A stretch of 64,000 nt of DNA from Piscirickettsiaceae bacterium. Its GTDB lineage: Bacteria > Pseudomonadota > Gammaproteobacteria > Nitrosococcales > Methylophagaceae. This document shows positions 21,705 through 32,603 of this stretch, piece after piece. The translations under genes were made by a program, and so were the position numbers. Under the pieces are notes generated by a model. The model saw only the letters and a list, made by a program, of their open reading frames with translations, ran no database searches and was not told where the DNA came from. The stretch is taken from assembly GCA_024685975.1 (NCBI GenBank), contig JAIBDZ010000001.1, positions 186,001 to 250,000 of the forward strand, given 5' to 3'. Positions within the stretch are counted from its first letter, which is position 1. Every line of letters begins with the position of its first letter.

Positions 21705-22308
21705 ATCAAGTAATGACTGGTTAAGAGAGCATTTTGACGATCCCTATGTCAAAAAAGCGCAAAAGGCAGGTTATCGCTCTCGAGCAACGTTTAAATTAGA
21801 AGAGATTGATCAGAAGGATAAACTCATTCGACCAGACATGGCAGTAGTGGATTTAGGTTCTGCACCAGGTGGTTGGTCTGATTACGCTTTACGCAAAGTG
21901 GGGGATAAGGGGAATGTGGTAGCATTGGATATATTACCAATGACGCCATTGTCCGGTGTGCACTTCATTCAAGGGGATTTTCGCGAGGATGAACCCTTAG
22001 AAGAACTTAACACTATTTTAAATGGTCAACAAATTAACCTTGTATTATCGGATATGGCCCCCAATATTACAGGTGTGGATGCAATAGATCAGCCGAGTAG
22101 CATGTATTTAGTGGAACTGGCTTTGCAATTTGCAATAGAAAATTTAGCCAAAGAGGGGAGTTTTCTGGTAAAAGTGTTTCAAGGCGAGGGCTTTGAAAAT
22201 TTTTTAAAAGAGATGCGGTTGCATTTCAAAAAAGTGGTTACGAGAAAACCCAATGCATCACGAGCGAGAAGTCGAGAAGTCTATTTGTTAGGCCGGGGCT
22301 TGAAATGA
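21691..22308 (+). CDS. rlmE: 23S rRNA (uridine-2'-O-)-methyltransferase RlmE
   Basis: This 205-residue methyltransferase (FtsJ/RrmJ) modifies U2552 in the A-loop of 23S rRNA, a late step in 50S assembly. It has the SAM-binding [16 protein letters not shown], the acidic motif [12 protein letters not shown], the catalytic lysine in [11 protein letters not shown] and the R-P-x-A-S-R-x-x-S-R-E-V-Y end. The length is normal. It is followed by ftsH, the same pairing as in E. coli. Confidence 0.96.
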   Translation: MAKSKSSNDWLREHFDDPYVKKAQKAGYRSRATFKLEEIDQKDKLIRPDMAVVDLGSAPGGWSDYALRKVGDKGNVVALDILPMTPLSGVHFIQGDFREDEPLEELNTILNGQQINLVLSDMAPNITGVDAIDQPSSMYLVELALQFAIENLAKEGSFLVKVFQGEGFENFLKEMRLHFKKVVTRKPNASRARSREVYLLGRGLK

Positions 22309-22338
22309 TGTATGAACAGAAATATGAGGTAACGAACG

Positions 22339-24255
22339 TTGAATGATATTATGAAAAACATCATTTTGTGGGTGGTCATTGCAGTTGTGTTGATGTCGGT
22401 CTTTAATAATTTTGGACCGAGACAAGTACAATCTGACGAAATTGATTACTCGACTTTCATTGCAAATGTCAAAAGTGGGGCAGTAACCTCCGTTGATATT
22501 CAAGACCGGACAATTACCGGTGTGCTTGCAGATAACAGTCAATTCACTACATATAGTCCGAGTTATGATCCGGGGTTGATGGGTGATTTATTGAATAACG
22601 GTGTCAAAGTTCAAGCAAAACCAGCTGAAGAAAGCAGTATGTTGATGCAAATCTTCATTTCATGGTTCCCAATGTTATTGTTGATTGTCGTTTGGGTGTT
22701 TTTTATGCGCCAAATGCAAGGCGGTGGCGGTGGTAAAAACCCGATGTCATTTGGTAAAAGCAAAGCCAAAATGCTGAATGAAGACCAAGTGAAAGTGACA
22801 TTTAAAGATGTTGCGGGTGTAGAAGAAGCCAAAGAGGAAGTGTCAGAATTAGTCGACTTCTTGCGTGAACCGAGTAAATTCCAGAAACTTGGCGGTAAAA
22901 TTCCGCGTGGTATTTTGATGTGTGGTTCACCTGGTACGGGTAAAACATTATTGGCGAAAGCCATAGCTGGCGAAGCAAAAGTACCTTTTTTCACGATTTC
23001 AGGTTCTGATTTCGTAGAGATGTTTGTCGGTGTTGGTGCGTCACGTGTGCGTGATATGTTTGAACAAGCTAAAAAACATGCGCCATGTATTATCTTTATC
23101 GATGAAATCGATGCCGTTGGTCGCCATCGTGGTGCCGGTGTTGGTGGTGGTAATGATGAGCGTGAGCAAACATTAAACCAATTATTGGTTGAAATGGATG
23201 GTTTCGAAGGTAATGAAGGCATTATCGTCATCGCGGCGACTAACCGTCCTGATGTATTGGATCCAGCGTTATTACGTCCAGGTCGTTTTGACCGTCAGGT
23301 TGTTGTGCCATTACCTGATATTCGTGGTCGTGAGCAGATCTTGAATGTTCACTTAAGTAAAGTACCTGCTGCAGAAGATGTGAAATCATCGATAATCGCT
23401 CGTGGTACGCCTGGTTTCTCTGGTGCTGATTTAGCTAACCTTGTTAATGAGGCGGCTTTATTTGCTGCTCGTGCGAATCAACGCCTTGTCACCATGAATG
23501 ATATGGAGAAAGCAAAAGATAAAATCATGATGGGCGCAGAACGTGCTTCTATGGTGATGAGTGATAAAGAGAAGGAATTAACAGCTTATCACGAAGCCGG
23601 TCATGCGATTGTTGGCCGAATTGTGCCAGGGCATGATCCTGTTTATAAGGTGAGTATTATTCCACGTGGTCGTGCTTTAGGTGTCACCATGTTCTTACCG
23701 ACAGAAGATAAATATAGTAATAGTAAGCAACAATTAGAAAGTCAGATTTCGACTTTATATGGTGGCCGTATTGCTGAAGAAATGATTTATGGTGCTGACG
23801 CAGTCACAACTGGTGCGTCTAATGATATTGAACGCGCCACCGAGATTGCACAAAGCATGGTCACTAAATGGGGTCTATCTGATCACATGGGTCCATTGGC
23901 TTATGGTGTTGAAGATGATGGTAACTTCTTAGGCCAAGGTGGTTCTAAGTCAAAAGCTGTGTCAGATGTGACAGCGAAACAAATTGATGAAGATGTCCGC
24001 GCTGTGATTAATCGTAATTATCAACGTGCACAGCAAGTTTTGACTGAACATAATGACAAACTACATATCATGGCTAAACTATTGATGAAATATGAAACCA
24101 TTGATAGTGACCAGATTGATGCCATTATGGAAGGGAGAGAACCAGGTGAACCAAAAGGCTGGAGTGATGATAATTCGTCAACACCTACACCACCGCCATC
24201 AGCTGATGCAACGGATCCTGAAGCAACTGGCAAACCAGCAGATTTGTTACATTAA
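22339..24255 (+). CDS. ftsH: ATP-dependent zinc metalloprotease FtsH
   Basis: This 638-residue membrane-bound AAA+ protease degrades misassembled membrane proteins and regulators. The TTG start at 22339 has GAGGT eight bases upstream, and the N-terminus aligns with E. coli FtsH, which also begins NDI/SDM-x-KN-x-ILW. Two TM helices (about 6-24 and 102-122) flank the periplasmic domain. Then come Walker A GSPGTGKT (usual form GPPGTGKT), Walker B IIFIDEID, the second region of homology with [15 protein letters not shown] and the zinc site HEAGH. The C-terminal tail is Pro/Thr-rich. Confidence 0.97.
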   Translation: MNDIMKNIILWVVIAVVLMSVFNNFGPRQVQSDEIDYSTFIANVKSGAVTSVDIQDRTITGVLADNSQFTTYSPSYDPGLMGDLLNNGVKVQAKPAEESSMLMQIFISWFPMLLLIVVWVFFMRQMQGGGGGKNPMSFGKSKAKMLNEDQVKVTFKDVAGVEEAKEEVSELVDFLREPSKFQKLGGKIPRGILMCGSPGTGKTLLAKAIAGEAKVPFFTISGSDFVEMFVGVGASRVRDMFEQAKKHAPCIIFIDEIDAVGRHRGAGVGGGNDEREQTLNQLLVEMDGFEGNEGIIVIAATNRPDVLDPALLRPGRFDRQVVVPLPDIRGREQILNVHLSKVPAAEDVKSSIIARGTPGFSGADLANLVNEAALFAARANQRLVTMNDMEKAKDKIMMGAERASMVMSDKEKELTAYHEAGHAIVGRIVPGHDPVYKVSIIPRGRALGVTMFLPTEDKYSNSKQQLESQISTLYGGRIAEEMIYGADAVTTGASNDIERATEIAQSMVTKWGLSDHMGPLAYGVEDDGNFLGQGGSKSKAVSDVTAKQIDEDVRAVINRNYQRAQQVLTEHNDKLHIMAKLLMKYETIDSDQIDAIMEGREPGEPKGWSDDNSSTPTPPPSADATDPEATGKPADLLH

Positions 24256-24270
24256 CGCGATATTGAGTTG

Positions 24271-25110
24271 ATGCAAATGGACTGCGGTGGAACATCGCTT
24301 GATCTGACTTATCCCCATATTATGGGGATTCTAAATGTGACCCCCGATTCGTTTTCCGATGGGGGTCATTTTTTTGCGACTCAAGCGGCAATCAAACAAG
24401 CAAATCAAATGGTATCGGATGGCGCGACCATCATTGATGTCGGTGGAGAATCGACTCGACCAGGTGCGGATGCTGTGTCTATTGAAGAAGAAATTAGACG
24501 TGTAGTACCTGTGATAAAAGCGATTCGCTCACAATCTGACGTCATTATTTCTATTGATACGAGCAAACCCGACGTGATGCGTGAGGCTGTCTCTGCTGGG
24601 GCAAATTTAATTAATGATGTACAAGCATTGCGTGTGGAAGGCGCTGTTGAAGCCGCCGCTGAATTAGCTGTGCCTGTCTGTCTTATGCATGCCCAAGGCT
24701 CTCCAAAAACAATGCAAGACAATCCACATTATCAAGATGTGGTCTCAGAAGTGGCGACTTTTTTATTGGAACGCGTTGCTGTCTGTGAGGCTGCCGGCAT
24801 TGCTCGCGATCAACTTATGATTGATCCTGGTTTCGGTTTTGGTAAACGTGCTCGCCATAATTTACGTCTAATGAAGCATTTATCTGTCTTATTAACTCTT
24901 GATTTACCGATTTTGATTGGTGTTTCACGGAAATCTATTATAGGAAAGTTGTTAAATGTGTCTGTTGAAGAACGCTTGGCAGGCAGTTTAGCATTAGCTT
25001 CTATAGCCGTTTGGCAAGGTGCAAAAATTATTCGAACGCATGATGTTCGTGAAACAGCTCAAGCAGTAAATTTATGCAATTATGTAATGCAGGTGGAAGA
25101 TAGTGACTGA
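24271..25110 (+). CDS. folP: Dihydropteroate synthase
   Basis: This 279-residue TIM-barrel enzyme condenses p-aminobenzoate with dihydropterin pyrophosphate in folate synthesis; it is the sulfonamide target. Signatures: [15 protein letters not shown] (pterin/pyrophosphate loop), [19 protein letters not shown], and the late G-V-S-R-K-S and T-H-D-V-R segments. A TTG directly before the ATG (24268) is another possible start. Its end overlaps the GTG start of glmM by eight bases, the usual folP-glmM coupling. Confidence 0.96.
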   Translation: MQMDCGGTSLDLTYPHIMGILNVTPDSFSDGGHFFATQAAIKQANQMVSDGATIIDVGGESTRPGADAVSIEEEIRRVVPVIKAIRSQSDVIISIDTSKPDVMREAVSAGANLINDVQALRVEGAVEAAAELAVPVCLMHAQGSPKTMQDNPHYQDVVSEVATFLLERVAVCEAAGIARDQLMIDPGFGFGKRARHNLRLMKHLSVLLTLDLPILIGVSRKSIIGKLLNVSVEERLAGSLALASIAVWQGAKIIRTHDVRETAQAVNLCNYVMQVEDSD

Positions 25111-26470
25111 TCAAAAAAGACGATATTTTGGTACCGACGGAATCCGCGGACGTGTCGGTGATGGTGCCATTAGCCCTGACTTTGTGTTAAAGCTAGGCTG
25201 GGCTGTGGGACGTGTTTTAGCGAAAGAGTCGAATAGTAAAGTTTTGATTGGGAAAGACACTCGTATTTCGGGTTATATGTTTGAATCGGCTTTACAAGCA
25301 GGGTTATCTGCAGCAGGTGTTGACGTTTATCTTTTAGGTCCGATGCCAACGCCAGGCATTGCGTATCTCACGCGTACTTTCCATGCACAGGCTGGTATCG
25401 TCATTAGTGCGTCGCATAATCCTTATCATGATAATGGTATTAAATTCTTCTCGAATGAAGGTACTAAGCTACCTGATGCGGTTGAGCATGAAATTGAAGC
25501 CATGTTGGATCAAGAGTTAACTACTGTTGAGTCGATTAAACTAGGTAAAGCCCATCGTGTTGATGATGCGCGCGGTCGATATATTGAATTTTGTAAAAGT
25601 AGTGTTCCATTAAAAATGAACTTTGCTGGTATGAAAATCGTTTTAGACTGTGCGAATGGGGCAACCTATCATGTTGCGCCAGATGTATTTAAAGAGTTAG
25701 GGGCGGATGTCATTGTCATGGGTGCGAGCCCAGATGGTTTAAATATTAATCAAAATTGTGGCTCAACGGAGCCCCGTTTATTGCAAGCTGCGGTATTAGA
25801 ACATCAAGCTGATCTAGGTATTGCCTTAGACGGAGATGGTGACCGTTTGATTATGGTCGATCATACGGGCCAAATTGTAGATGGTGATGAATTATTATTT
25901 ATCATTGCACGTTCACAAAAATTAAGAGGCAAAGGGAGTCGGGCAATTGTCGGCACACAGATGTCTAATATTGGTCTTGAAATAGCCTTAGCCGCCCATG
26001 ATATGACACTACACCGATCGAAGGTTGGAGACCGTTATGTCATCGAGAAATTACAAGAGACAGGTGGTGTCGTTGGTGGTGAATCTTCGGGTCATATCAT
26101 TTGCCTAGATAAAACCACAACGGGTGATGGCATTATTGCAGCATTACAAGTGTTGTGTGAAATTTGTCGTACAGAAAGCAATCTACATGCATTACGTTCT
26201 CTTGTGACGAAATATCCTCAAACATTGATTAATGTTCGTATGACTAAAATGATTGATGTTTCTAATGATAATGCCGTGATTGAAGCGGTGAAAGCTGCTG
26301 AAATGATATTAGGAAAAGAAGGCCGTGTTTTATTACGACCTTCAGGTACAGAGCCTGTAATTCGCGTTATGGTTGAAGGGCAAGACCCTAATTTGACGAA
26401 ACAATTAGCGGAAGATATTGCGGCGGTGATTGAGTCGAGCATGAGTGAACAGAACGCGTCTATAGCATAA
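25103..26470 (+). CDS. glmM: Phosphoglucosamine mutase
   Basis: The 455-residue enzyme interconverts glucosamine-6- and -1-phosphate for peptidoglycan and LPS precursors. The GTG start at 25103 lies inside folP and gives the standard [14 protein letters not shown] opening. The phosphoserine loop [12 protein letters not shown], metal loop DGDGDR, sugar loop GESSGH and phosphate loop RPSGTEP are all present. It is about ten residues longer than E. coli GlmM, mainly in the C-terminal tail. Confidence 0.97.
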   Translation: MTDQKRRYFGTDGIRGRVGDGAISPDFVLKLGWAVGRVLAKESNSKVLIGKDTRISGYMFESALQAGLSAAGVDVYLLGPMPTPGIAYLTRTFHAQAGIVISASHNPYHDNGIKFFSNEGTKLPDAVEHEIEAMLDQELTTVESIKLGKAHRVDDARGRYIEFCKSSVPLKMNFAGMKIVLDCANGATYHVAPDVFKELGADVIVMGASPDGLNINQNCGSTEPRLLQAAVLEHQADLGIALDGDGDRLIMVDHTGQIVDGDELLFIIARSQKLRGKGSRAIVGTQMSNIGLEIALAAHDMTLHRSKVGDRYVIEKLQETGGVVGGESSGHIICLDKTTTGDGIIAALQVLCEICRTESNLHALRSLVTKYPQTLINVRMTKMIDVSNDNAVIEAVKAAEMILGKEGRVLLRPSGTEPVIRVMVEGQDPNLTKQLAEDIAAVIESSMSEQNASIA

Positions 26471-26545
26471 GTTATTTTTAAGGATTGATTTCAAACTTAA
26501 TAGCCGCTAGGCTGTTAGGTTGGATTCATTTTGAGTAGGTCGTTG

Positions 26546-27328
26546 ATGCGTAAACCTTTGATAGCAGGTAATTGGAAAATGAATGGCAATCGTGCCAGTC
26601 ATCAACAGTTATTGGAGCAGATTTTATTATCTGCTGATGAACTGTCTCATATAGATGTCGCTATTTTCCCGCCTGCAGTATATTTATATTTAGTGCAACA
26701 GGTATTAAAGAACTCTGGTATCGATTGGGGCACACAAAATATTTCTTCTTTTTTTGATGGTCCCTATACAGGTGAAGTGTCAGCAGCAATGTTGGCTGAC
26801 TTTGATGCGCGGTATACTTTAATTGGTCACTCTGAAAGACGGTGTCTTTATGATGAGTTAGATATTGATCAATTGGTGTTAGATAAACTGGTTGTTGAAA
26901 AGTGCGATAAGGCTATCTTGTCTGGCATCACACCTGTTATTTGTATTGGTGAAACGCCGCAAGAACATGATGAAGGTAAAACTGAAGAAGTGGTGTTGCG
27001 GCTATTAGATACACTCATTGAAAACCAAGGTGCGAAAACATTGTCGCAAACTGTGTTGGCGTATGAACCTGTTTGGGCAATTGGAACAGGGAAATCTGCG
27101 TCACCCGAATGGGCTCAAAACGTCCATGCCCTCATGCGTGAACGCATTGCACAGCATGATAAAGCGACAGCAGAAAAAATCAGAATACTTTACGGTGGCA
27201 GTGTTAAAGGTAATAATGCCGCCTCATTATTTTCTAAACCCGACATCGATGGTGGCCTAATAGGTGGGGCATCATTACAAGCAGATGAATTCATCGCGAT
27301 ATGTCGGGCAGCAGCGGAACAGGTTTAG
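26546..27328 (+). CDS. tpiA: Triosephosphate isomerase
   Basis: The product has 260 residues from the ATG at 26546 (a TTG at 26531 is less likely). The catalytic set is visible: Lys in GNWKMNG, His in IGHSERR and Glu in [11 protein letters not shown], plus the phosphate loop YGGSVKGNN. It interconverts dihydroxyacetone phosphate and glyceraldehyde-3-phosphate. It precedes secG by ten bases, a common gammaproteobacterial pairing with no known functional link. Confidence 0.97.
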   Translation: MRKPLIAGNWKMNGNRASHQQLLEQILLSADELSHIDVAIFPPAVYLYLVQQVLKNSGIDWGTQNISSFFDGPYTGEVSAAMLADFDARYTLIGHSERRCLYDELDIDQLVLDKLVVEKCDKAILSGITPVICIGETPQEHDEGKTEEVVLRLLDTLIENQGAKTLSQTVLAYEPVWAIGTGKSASPEWAQNVHALMRERIAQHDKATAEKIRILYGGSVKGNNAASLFSKPDIDGGLIGGASLQADEFIAICRAAAEQV

Positions 27329-27338
27329 GTTAGACATT

Positions 27339-27674
27339 ATGGATACAATTATTCTTGTTATACATATCGTTATCTCGGTCTTATTGGTTGGATTGATTTT
27401 GATTCAACACGGTAAGGGTGCAGATGCCGGTGCAGCAGCGCTTGGCGGCGGTGGTTCTTCTTCAAGTGTTTTTGGTAGTCAAGGATCAGCTTCATTTTTG
27501 TCAAGAAGTAGCGGTTTACTAGCGGTCCTATTTTTTGCCACCAGTTTATCTCTCGCTTATTTTGCGAATAAAGCAAACCGTGTTGAGAGCGTGACAGAGT
27601 TACCTGCAGCTCCAGCTGCTGTGGAACAAGTTGAAACACAACCGACTCCAGCAGATTTACCGGAATTACCTTAA
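27339..27674 (+). CDS. secG: Protein translocase subunit SecG
   Basis: The product has 111 residues from the ATG at 27339. Two hydrophobic helices (about 2-22 and 55-75) flank the conserved cytosolic loop [13 protein letters not shown]...[11 protein letters not shown]. The tail is Pro/Ala/Glu-rich. SecG assists SecYE during SecA-driven export. The tRNA-Leu gene follows after ten bases and may be processed from the same transcript. Confidence 0.95.
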   Translation: MDTIILVIHIVISVLLVGLILIQHGKGADAGAAALGGGGSSSSVFGSQGSASFLSRSSGLLAVLFFATSLSLAYFANKANRVESVTELPAAPAAVEQVETQPTPADLPELP

Positions 27675-27684
27675 ATAAAAATAA

Positions 27685-27770
27685 GCCGACGTGGTGAAAT
27701 TGGTAGACACGCCATCTTGAGGGGGTGGTGGACATAGTCCGTGGCGGTTCGACTCCGCCCGTCGGCACCA
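27685..27770 (+). tRNA. tRNA-Leu (anticodon GAG)
   Basis: An 86-base cloverleaf folds cleanly. The acceptor pairs GCCGACG with CGTCGGC, and the anticodon stem CCATC/GGTGG holds the loop TTGAGGG, giving anticodon GAG (codons CUC/CUU). The long class II variable arm is GGAC-ATA-GTCC, and the T-arm is GGCGG-TTCGACT-CCGCC. Discriminator A and CCA are encoded. A tRNA-Leu(GAG) after secG is the same arrangement as in many gammaproteobacteria. Confidence 0.97.
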
Positions 27771-27775
27771 AATAC

Positions 27776-27806
27776 AAGCTCATTCAAAATGAATGGGCTT
27801 TTTTAT
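27776..27806 (+). terminator. Rho-independent terminator after tRNA-Leu
   Basis: AGCTCATTC pairs with GAATGGGCT (one G-U) around a loop of five bases and is followed by a T-run (TTTTTTATT). It closes the tpiA-secG-tRNA unit ahead of nuoA. Confidence 0.85.
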
Positions 27807-27832
27807 TGCTTATAATTTATTGTTTTATATCA

Positions 27833-27868
27833 TTGATTTACCAACATGATTTGATATAAGGTTATAAT
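27833..27868 (+). promoter_or_regulatory. Candidate nuo operon promoter region
   Basis: Two possible -10 boxes lie close together: TATAAG at 27855-27860, with TTGATT 16 bases upstream (27833-27838), and TATAAT at 27863-27868, which has no good -35. They lie about 175 bases ahead of nuoA, after the terminator, in the only long gap before the operon. The remaining 170 bases to nuoA would be a long untranslated leader with no structure I can name. Confidence 0.35.
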
Positions 27869-28042
27869 ACCATTTGGTTGAATTACCCTGGTGATACTAC
27901 TTAGATTGCTTCTCATCATAGCGGTTTATGTGTAGTATTACGTCCCTACTTAAAGAGATGCGATCTGGCATTGTCTTGGCATGAAGCAGTGCCAATGGTT
28001 AGTCAGATTACGTGAAGATTAAATTAAAAGAAGAAATCGCGT

Positions 28043-28399
28043 ATGTTGGTGGACTATCTCCCCATTTTAATTTTTATCATTATTGGTGTTGGTTTCGGTA
28101 TCATGCCGATGCTGGCTGGTTTTGTATTAGGGCCGCGTCGTCCTGATGATGAAAAACGATCACCATATGAATGTGGGTTCGAACCTTTTGATGATGCACA
28201 AATGAAGTTTGATGTGCGTTTTTATTTGGTGGCGATTCTATTTATTATCTTTGACTTAGAAATTGCTTTCTTATTTCCATGGGCAGTCGTGCTTGATGAA
28301 ATTGGTGTATTTGGCTTATTAGCGATGTTTGTCTTTCTTGCCATCCTTGTTGTTGGTTTTGTCTATGAGTGGAAGAAAGGGGCTTTAGAATGGGAATAG
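28043..28399 (+). CDS. nuoA: NADH-quinone oxidoreductase subunit A
   Basis: This 118-residue membrane-arm subunit has three TM helices (about 5-28, 62-85 and 88-110). The family segment [18 protein letters not shown] lies in the first loop and [18 protein letters not shown] at the second helix, next to the quinone cavity. It is the first gene of a 14-gene complex I operon. It overlaps nuoB by ten bases. Confidence 0.96.
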   Translation: MLVDYLPILIFIIIGVGFGIMPMLAGFVLGPRRPDDEKRSPYECGFEPFDDAQMKFDVRFYLVAILFIIFDLEIAFLFPWAVVLDEIGVFGLLAMFVFLAILVVGFVYEWKKGALEWE

Positions 28400-28890
28400 A
28401 AGGTATTCTTGAGGAAGGTGTTGTCACGACATCTGCTGATAAATTAATCAACTGGGCTAGAACAGGGTCATTATGGCCAATGACGTTTGGTTTAGCATGT
28501 TGTGCTGTTGAAATGATGCAAGCGGGTGCTTCTCGTTATGATTTAGATCGTTTTGGCATTGTATTTAGACCCAGCCCTCGTCAATCTGATGTGATGATTG
28601 TAGCGGGTACGTTAGTGAATAAAATGGCCCCTGCATTACGAAAAGTCTATGACCAAATGTCTGAACCACGCTGGGTGATTTCAATGGGCTCCTGTGCTAA
28701 TGGTGGTGGTTATTATCATTATTCGTACTCTGTCGTTCGTGGTTGCGACCGTATTGTTCCGGTTGATGTGTATGTTCCCGGCTGTCCTCCTACTGCTGAA
28801 GCTTTGTTATACGGTATTATTCAATTACAGAAAAAAATCCGCCGTACTGAGACCATCGCTAAGCCAGCTAAAGTGACAATAGGCAGATAA
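28390..28890 (+). CDS. nuoB: NADH-quinone oxidoreductase subunit B
   Basis: The product has 166 residues from the ATG at 28390, with an AAAGGGG ribosome-binding site inside nuoA. It carries the four cysteine ligands of cluster N2 ([18 protein letters not shown] and [10 protein letters not shown]), the last iron-sulfur centre before quinone. The next gene starts immediately after its stop codon. Confidence 0.97.
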   Translation: MGIEGILEEGVVTTSADKLINWARTGSLWPMTFGLACCAVEMMQAGASRYDLDRFGIVFRPSPRQSDVMIVAGTLVNKMAPALRKVYDQMSEPRWVISMGSCANGGGYYHYSYSVVRGCDRIVPVDVYVPGCPPTAEALLYGIIQLQKKIRRTETIAKPAKVTIGR

Positions 28891-29547
28891 ATGAGTCAAG
28901 GATTACAGCAGCAATTACAGTCTGTTTTTACAGAACAAATATTAGATAGTGACGTTGTTCATGGCGAGTTGACTATTGAGATTGGCGTGACAGATGTCAT
29001 GGCCGTGTGTCAAACATTACGTGACGAGTTAGGTTTTGAGCAATTAATCGATCTCTGCGGTGTGGATTATTCCACTTATGGTGGCTCTGCTTGGCAAACA
29101 CAGGCAACTGATAAAGGATTTAGTCGTGCTGTTGATGTCGCCAGTTTTGTTGAACCTAATGATGAGGGCTATCGTTATGCGGTTGTCTATCATTTATTAT
29201 CAATAGAACATAACCAACGCCTGCGCCTAAAAGTTCGATTAGAAGCCGAACAGCCTATTATCGCTAGCGTGACATCCATTTGGGAAAGTGCAAACTGGTT
29301 TGAGCGTGAAGCGTTCGATATGTTTGGCATTTTATTTGATGGACATGATGATTTACGCCGTATTTTGACTGACTATGGTTTTATCGGTCATCCGTTTAGA
29401 AAAGATTTCCCTTTAATTGGCCATGTTGAAATGCGTTATGACCCTGAGAAAAAACGGGTCGTTTATGAGCCGGTTAGTATTGAAGAAAGAACTTTGGTGC
29501 CTCGCGTGATTCGTGATGATCACCGTTATGATAAGGATGCAGTGTAG
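28891..29547 (+). CDS. nuoC: NADH-quinone oxidoreductase subunit C
   Basis: This 218-residue peripheral-arm subunit (30 kDa type) carries the signature [10 protein letters not shown]...[10 protein letters not shown] near residues 135-175. It is separate from nuoD, unlike the fused nuoCD of E. coli. Its stop shares one base with the GTG of nuoD (TAGTG). Confidence 0.96.
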   Translation: MSQGLQQQLQSVFTEQILDSDVVHGELTIEIGVTDVMAVCQTLRDELGFEQLIDLCGVDYSTYGGSAWQTQATDKGFSRAVDVASFVEPNDEGYRYAVVYHLLSIEHNQRLRLKVRLEAEQPIIASVTSIWESANWFEREAFDMFGILFDGHDDLRRILTDYGFIGHPFRKDFPLIGHVEMRYDPEKKRVVYEPVSIEERTLVPRVIRDDHRYDKDAV

Positions 29548-30800
29548 TGGCTGAAATTAAAAACTACACCTTAAACTTTGGACCACAACATCCCGCAGCA
29601 CATGGTGTCTTGCGTCTGATTTTAGAATTAGATGGCGAAGTCATTGAACGTGCGGATCCACATATTGGTTTATTGCATCGCGGTACAGAAAAATTAGCAG
29701 AGTCCAAGCCTTTTAACCAAAGTATTGGTTATATGGATCGCTTAGATTATGTGTCGATGCTATCAAATGAACACGCCTATGTGATGGCCATCGAGAAACT
29801 CCTTGGTGTACAAGTACCTGAGCGAGCTCAATATATTCGTGTGATGTTTGATGAAATTACCCGTGTTCTAAATCACTTAATGTGGCTGGGAACACATGGT
29901 CTTGATATCGGTGCCATGACGATGTTTTTATATTGTTTCCGTGAGCGTGAAGATCTGATGGATTGCTATGAAGCGGTGTCTGGTGCTCGAATGCATGCGA
30001 CGTATTATCGCCCAGGCGGAGTGTATCGTGACCTACCTGATTCGATGGCGAAATATGAAGCGTCAAAATGGCATAGCGCGAAAGAAGTTAAAGAGAAAAA
30101 TCAAAACCGTGAAGGCAGTTTATTAGATTTTATTGAGGACTTTACGCAACGCTTTCCAGGTTGTGTGGATGAATATGAAACGCTATTAACGGACAACCGA
30201 ATTTGGAAACAACGTACGGTCGGAATTGGTGTTGTCTCCCCTGAACGTGCATTGCAACTTGGTTTTACGGGGCCAATGTTACGTGGTTCTGGCATTGAGT
30301 GGGATTTGCGTAAAAAACAACCGTATGAAGTGTATGACAAATTAGACTTTGATATTCCTGTCGGTGTTGAAGGCGATTGCTATGACCGTTATTTGGTTCG
30401 TGTGGAAGAAATGCGCCAATCAAACCGGATCATCAAACAGTGTGTTGATTGGTTAAGAGCTAATCCTGGCCCTGTTATCACTGGCGATAGAAAAGTGGCA
30501 CCGCCTAAACGTGCAGATATGAAACAAGATATGGAATCATTGGTTCATCACTTTAAATTGTTCACAGAAGGATATTGTGTGCCTGAGGGTGAAGTGTATA
30601 CCGCGGTTGAGCATCCTAAAGGTGAGTTTGGTATTTATATGGTGTCTGACGGTGCAAATAAACCCTATCGCTTGAAAATCAGGGCGCCTGGTTTTGCCCA
30701 TTTGGCGGCGATGAATGAAATGGCAAAAGGCCATATGTTAGCGGATGTTGTTGCGATTATCGGAACAATGGATATTGTATTTGGTGAGATAGACCGATGA
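29547..30800 (+). CDS. nuoD: NADH-quinone oxidoreductase subunit D
   Basis: This 417-residue 49-kDa-type subunit forms the quinone pocket with NuoB. It has the N-terminal [15 protein letters not shown] and the conserved HRGTEKL and MDRLDYVSM segments, and it ends with the VFGEIDR typical of NuoD. The start is GTG at 29547, coupled to the nuoC stop. It overlaps nuoE by ATGA. Confidence 0.97.
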   Translation: MAEIKNYTLNFGPQHPAAHGVLRLILELDGEVIERADPHIGLLHRGTEKLAESKPFNQSIGYMDRLDYVSMLSNEHAYVMAIEKLLGVQVPERAQYIRVMFDEITRVLNHLMWLGTHGLDIGAMTMFLYCFREREDLMDCYEAVSGARMHATYYRPGGVYRDLPDSMAKYEASKWHSAKEVKEKNQNREGSLLDFIEDFTQRFPGCVDEYETLLTDNRIWKQRTVGIGVVSPERALQLGFTGPMLRGSGIEWDLRKKQPYEVYDKLDFDIPVGVEGDCYDRYLVRVEEMRQSNRIIKQCVDWLRANPGPVITGDRKVAPPKRADMKQDMESLVHHFKLFTEGYCVPEGEVYTAVEHPKGEFGIYMVSDGANKPYRLKIRAPGFAHLAAMNEMAKGHMLADVVAIIGTMDIVFGEIDR

Positions 30801-31306
30801 GTGAATTGCAATTAACCGGTGACAAAGACAGCTTGTTTACGGCGGATATTCGAGCCCAATTAGATATGTGGATTGCGAAATACCCAGAAGGGCAACAGCA
30901 GTCTGCCGTCATTCCTAGTTTACATATTTTGCAAGATGCGAATGCTGGCTGGCTGTCGAAAGATATTATGAAAGCCTTAGCTGTATATCTAGATATGGCT
31001 GAAATCAGTGTTTTTGAAGTGGCGACATTTTATGGCATGTATGAGTTGTCTCCTGTCGGTAAGCATAAGATTAATGTGTGTACCAATATTTCTTGTATGC
31101 TGCGTGGTTCAGAAGAGATTGTTGAGCATTTAACCGATAAATTAGGTATTGGTTTTGGCGAAACAACGAAAGATGGTTTAGTCACATTAAAAGAAGTCGA
31201 ATGTCTTGGTGCATGCTGCGGCGCGCCGATGTTACAGCTAAACCGTGATTATCATGAAAATTTAACGACTGAGAAAGTCGATGCATTGTTGGATGGGTTG
31301 TCATAA
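30797..31306 (+). CDS. nuoE: NADH-quinone oxidoreductase subunit E
   Basis: This 169-residue 24-kDa-type subunit has a thioredoxin-like fold. Four cysteines bind the 2Fe-2S cluster N1a: [12 protein letters not shown] and [11 protein letters not shown]. The stop and the nuoF start share a base (TAATG). It works with NuoF and NuoG in the NADH dehydrogenase module. Confidence 0.96.
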   Translation: MSELQLTGDKDSLFTADIRAQLDMWIAKYPEGQQQSAVIPSLHILQDANAGWLSKDIMKALAVYLDMAEISVFEVATFYGMYELSPVGKHKINVCTNISCMLRGSEEIVEHLTDKLGIGFGETTKDGLVTLKEVECLGACCGAPMLQLNRDYHENLTTEKVDALLDGLS

Positions 31307-32601
31307 TGGCATTGAATCAAGTTTGTTTTAGAACCCTTGAGTTCGATGAGCCATGGACATTAGACAATTATCGTCGTGTTGGTGGCTATCAAGTTCTTGA
31401 GAAGATTCTTAAAGAAAAAACGGCTCCTGACGAGATTATTGAGGAAATCAAAACCTCTAATTTACGCGGTCGTGGCGGTGCGGGTTTCCCTACCGGATTG
31501 AAATGGAGCTTTATGCCTCGCAATGTTGAGGGTGATAAATATATCGTCTGCAACTCAGATGAAGGGGAGCCGGGCACCTGTAAAGATCGTGATATTATGC
31601 GATACAATCCACATCAATTGATTGAAGGCATGATCATTGCCGGCTATACCATTGGTGCAGAAACAGGCTATAACTATATTCGTGCTGAGTTTGCTGAACC
31701 GATTGATCGCTTTGAAGCGGCGTTAGTTGAAGCTCGTGAAGCCGGTTATTTAGGGCAGAATATTTTAGGGTCAGGCATCAATTTTGAGTTGCATACGCAA
31801 CCTGGTGCAGGCGCTTATATTTGTGGTGAAGAAACAGCCTTACTTGAATCCTTAGAAGGGAAGAAAGGGCAACCACGTTATAAACCTCCATTTCCAGCAG
31901 GGTTTGGTTTATATGGTAAACCGACGACGATTAACAATACTGAAACCTTGGCTTCAGTGCCGGTCATTTTGCAGCATGGCGGCCAATGGTTCAATGAAAT
32001 TGGTATTCCTAATAATGGCGGGACTAAGATCTTCAGTGTGTCTGGCCATGTTAATAAACCGGGCAATTACGAAGTGCCGATGGGCATGCCGTTTTCAGAG
32101 TTACTAGAACTTGCTGGTGGCATGCGTGACGGCCGTAAATTAAAAGCAGTGATTCCAGGCGGAAGCTCAACACCGATTGTGCCTGGAGAGCTCATGATGG
32201 ATGCAGAAATGAGCTATGACGGTTTGACCAAAGTCGGCTCAATGTTAGGGGCTGGCTCTGTTATCGTGATGGATGATACGACCTGCATGGTAAAAGCCTT
32301 AGAACGTGTAGCTGAATTTTATTATGAAGAATCTTGTGGGCAATGTACGCCGTGTCGAGAAGGAACGGGTTGGTTATACCGTGTCGTAAAACGAATTGAG
32401 CATGGCCAAGGAACACAAGAAGATTTAGATCGCTTATTGTCAGTCGCTAATAATATTAGTGGTAATACAATCTGTGCATTAGGTGATGCCGCAGCGGCTC
32501 CCGTATTGAGTTTTATAGAGCATTTTAGAGATGAGTTTCAATATCATATCGATCATCAATGTTGCATGGTGTGGTCAAGTCAATCGGCTAAGGATCATTA
32601 A
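31306..32601 (+). CDS. nuoF: NADH-quinone oxidoreductase subunit F
   Basis: This 431-residue subunit holds FMN and the NADH site. Visible marks are the glycine-rich loop [13 protein letters not shown], the [13 protein letters not shown] segment, and the 4Fe-4S (N3) ligands [13 protein letters not shown] with the distal TICALGD cysteine. The length is normal, and it is followed by nuoG after two bases. Confidence 0.97.
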   Translation: MALNQVCFRTLEFDEPWTLDNYRRVGGYQVLEKILKEKTAPDEIIEEIKTSNLRGRGGAGFPTGLKWSFMPRNVEGDKYIVCNSDEGEPGTCKDRDIMRYNPHQLIEGMIIAGYTIGAETGYNYIRAEFAEPIDRFEAALVEAREAGYLGQNILGSGINFELHTQPGAGAYICGEETALLESLEGKKGQPRYKPPFPAGFGLYGKPTTINNTETLASVPVILQHGGQWFNEIGIPNNGGTKIFSVSGHVNKPGNYEVPMGMPFSELLELAGGMRDGRKLKAVIPGGSSTPIVPGELMMDAEMSYDGLTKVGSMLGAGSVIVMDDTTCMVKALERVAEFYYEESCGQCTPCREGTGWLYRVVKRIEHGQGTQEDLDRLLSVANNISGNTICALGDAAAAPVLSFIEHFRDEFQYHIDHQCCMVWSSQSAKDH

Positions 32602-32603
32602 AG

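Noticed and set aside
29151-29180. TGAACC-N16-CGTTAT in nuoC as a further ECF promoter
   Set aside because: The -10 lacks CGACT, and the site is inside a housekeeping gene with no start downstream.
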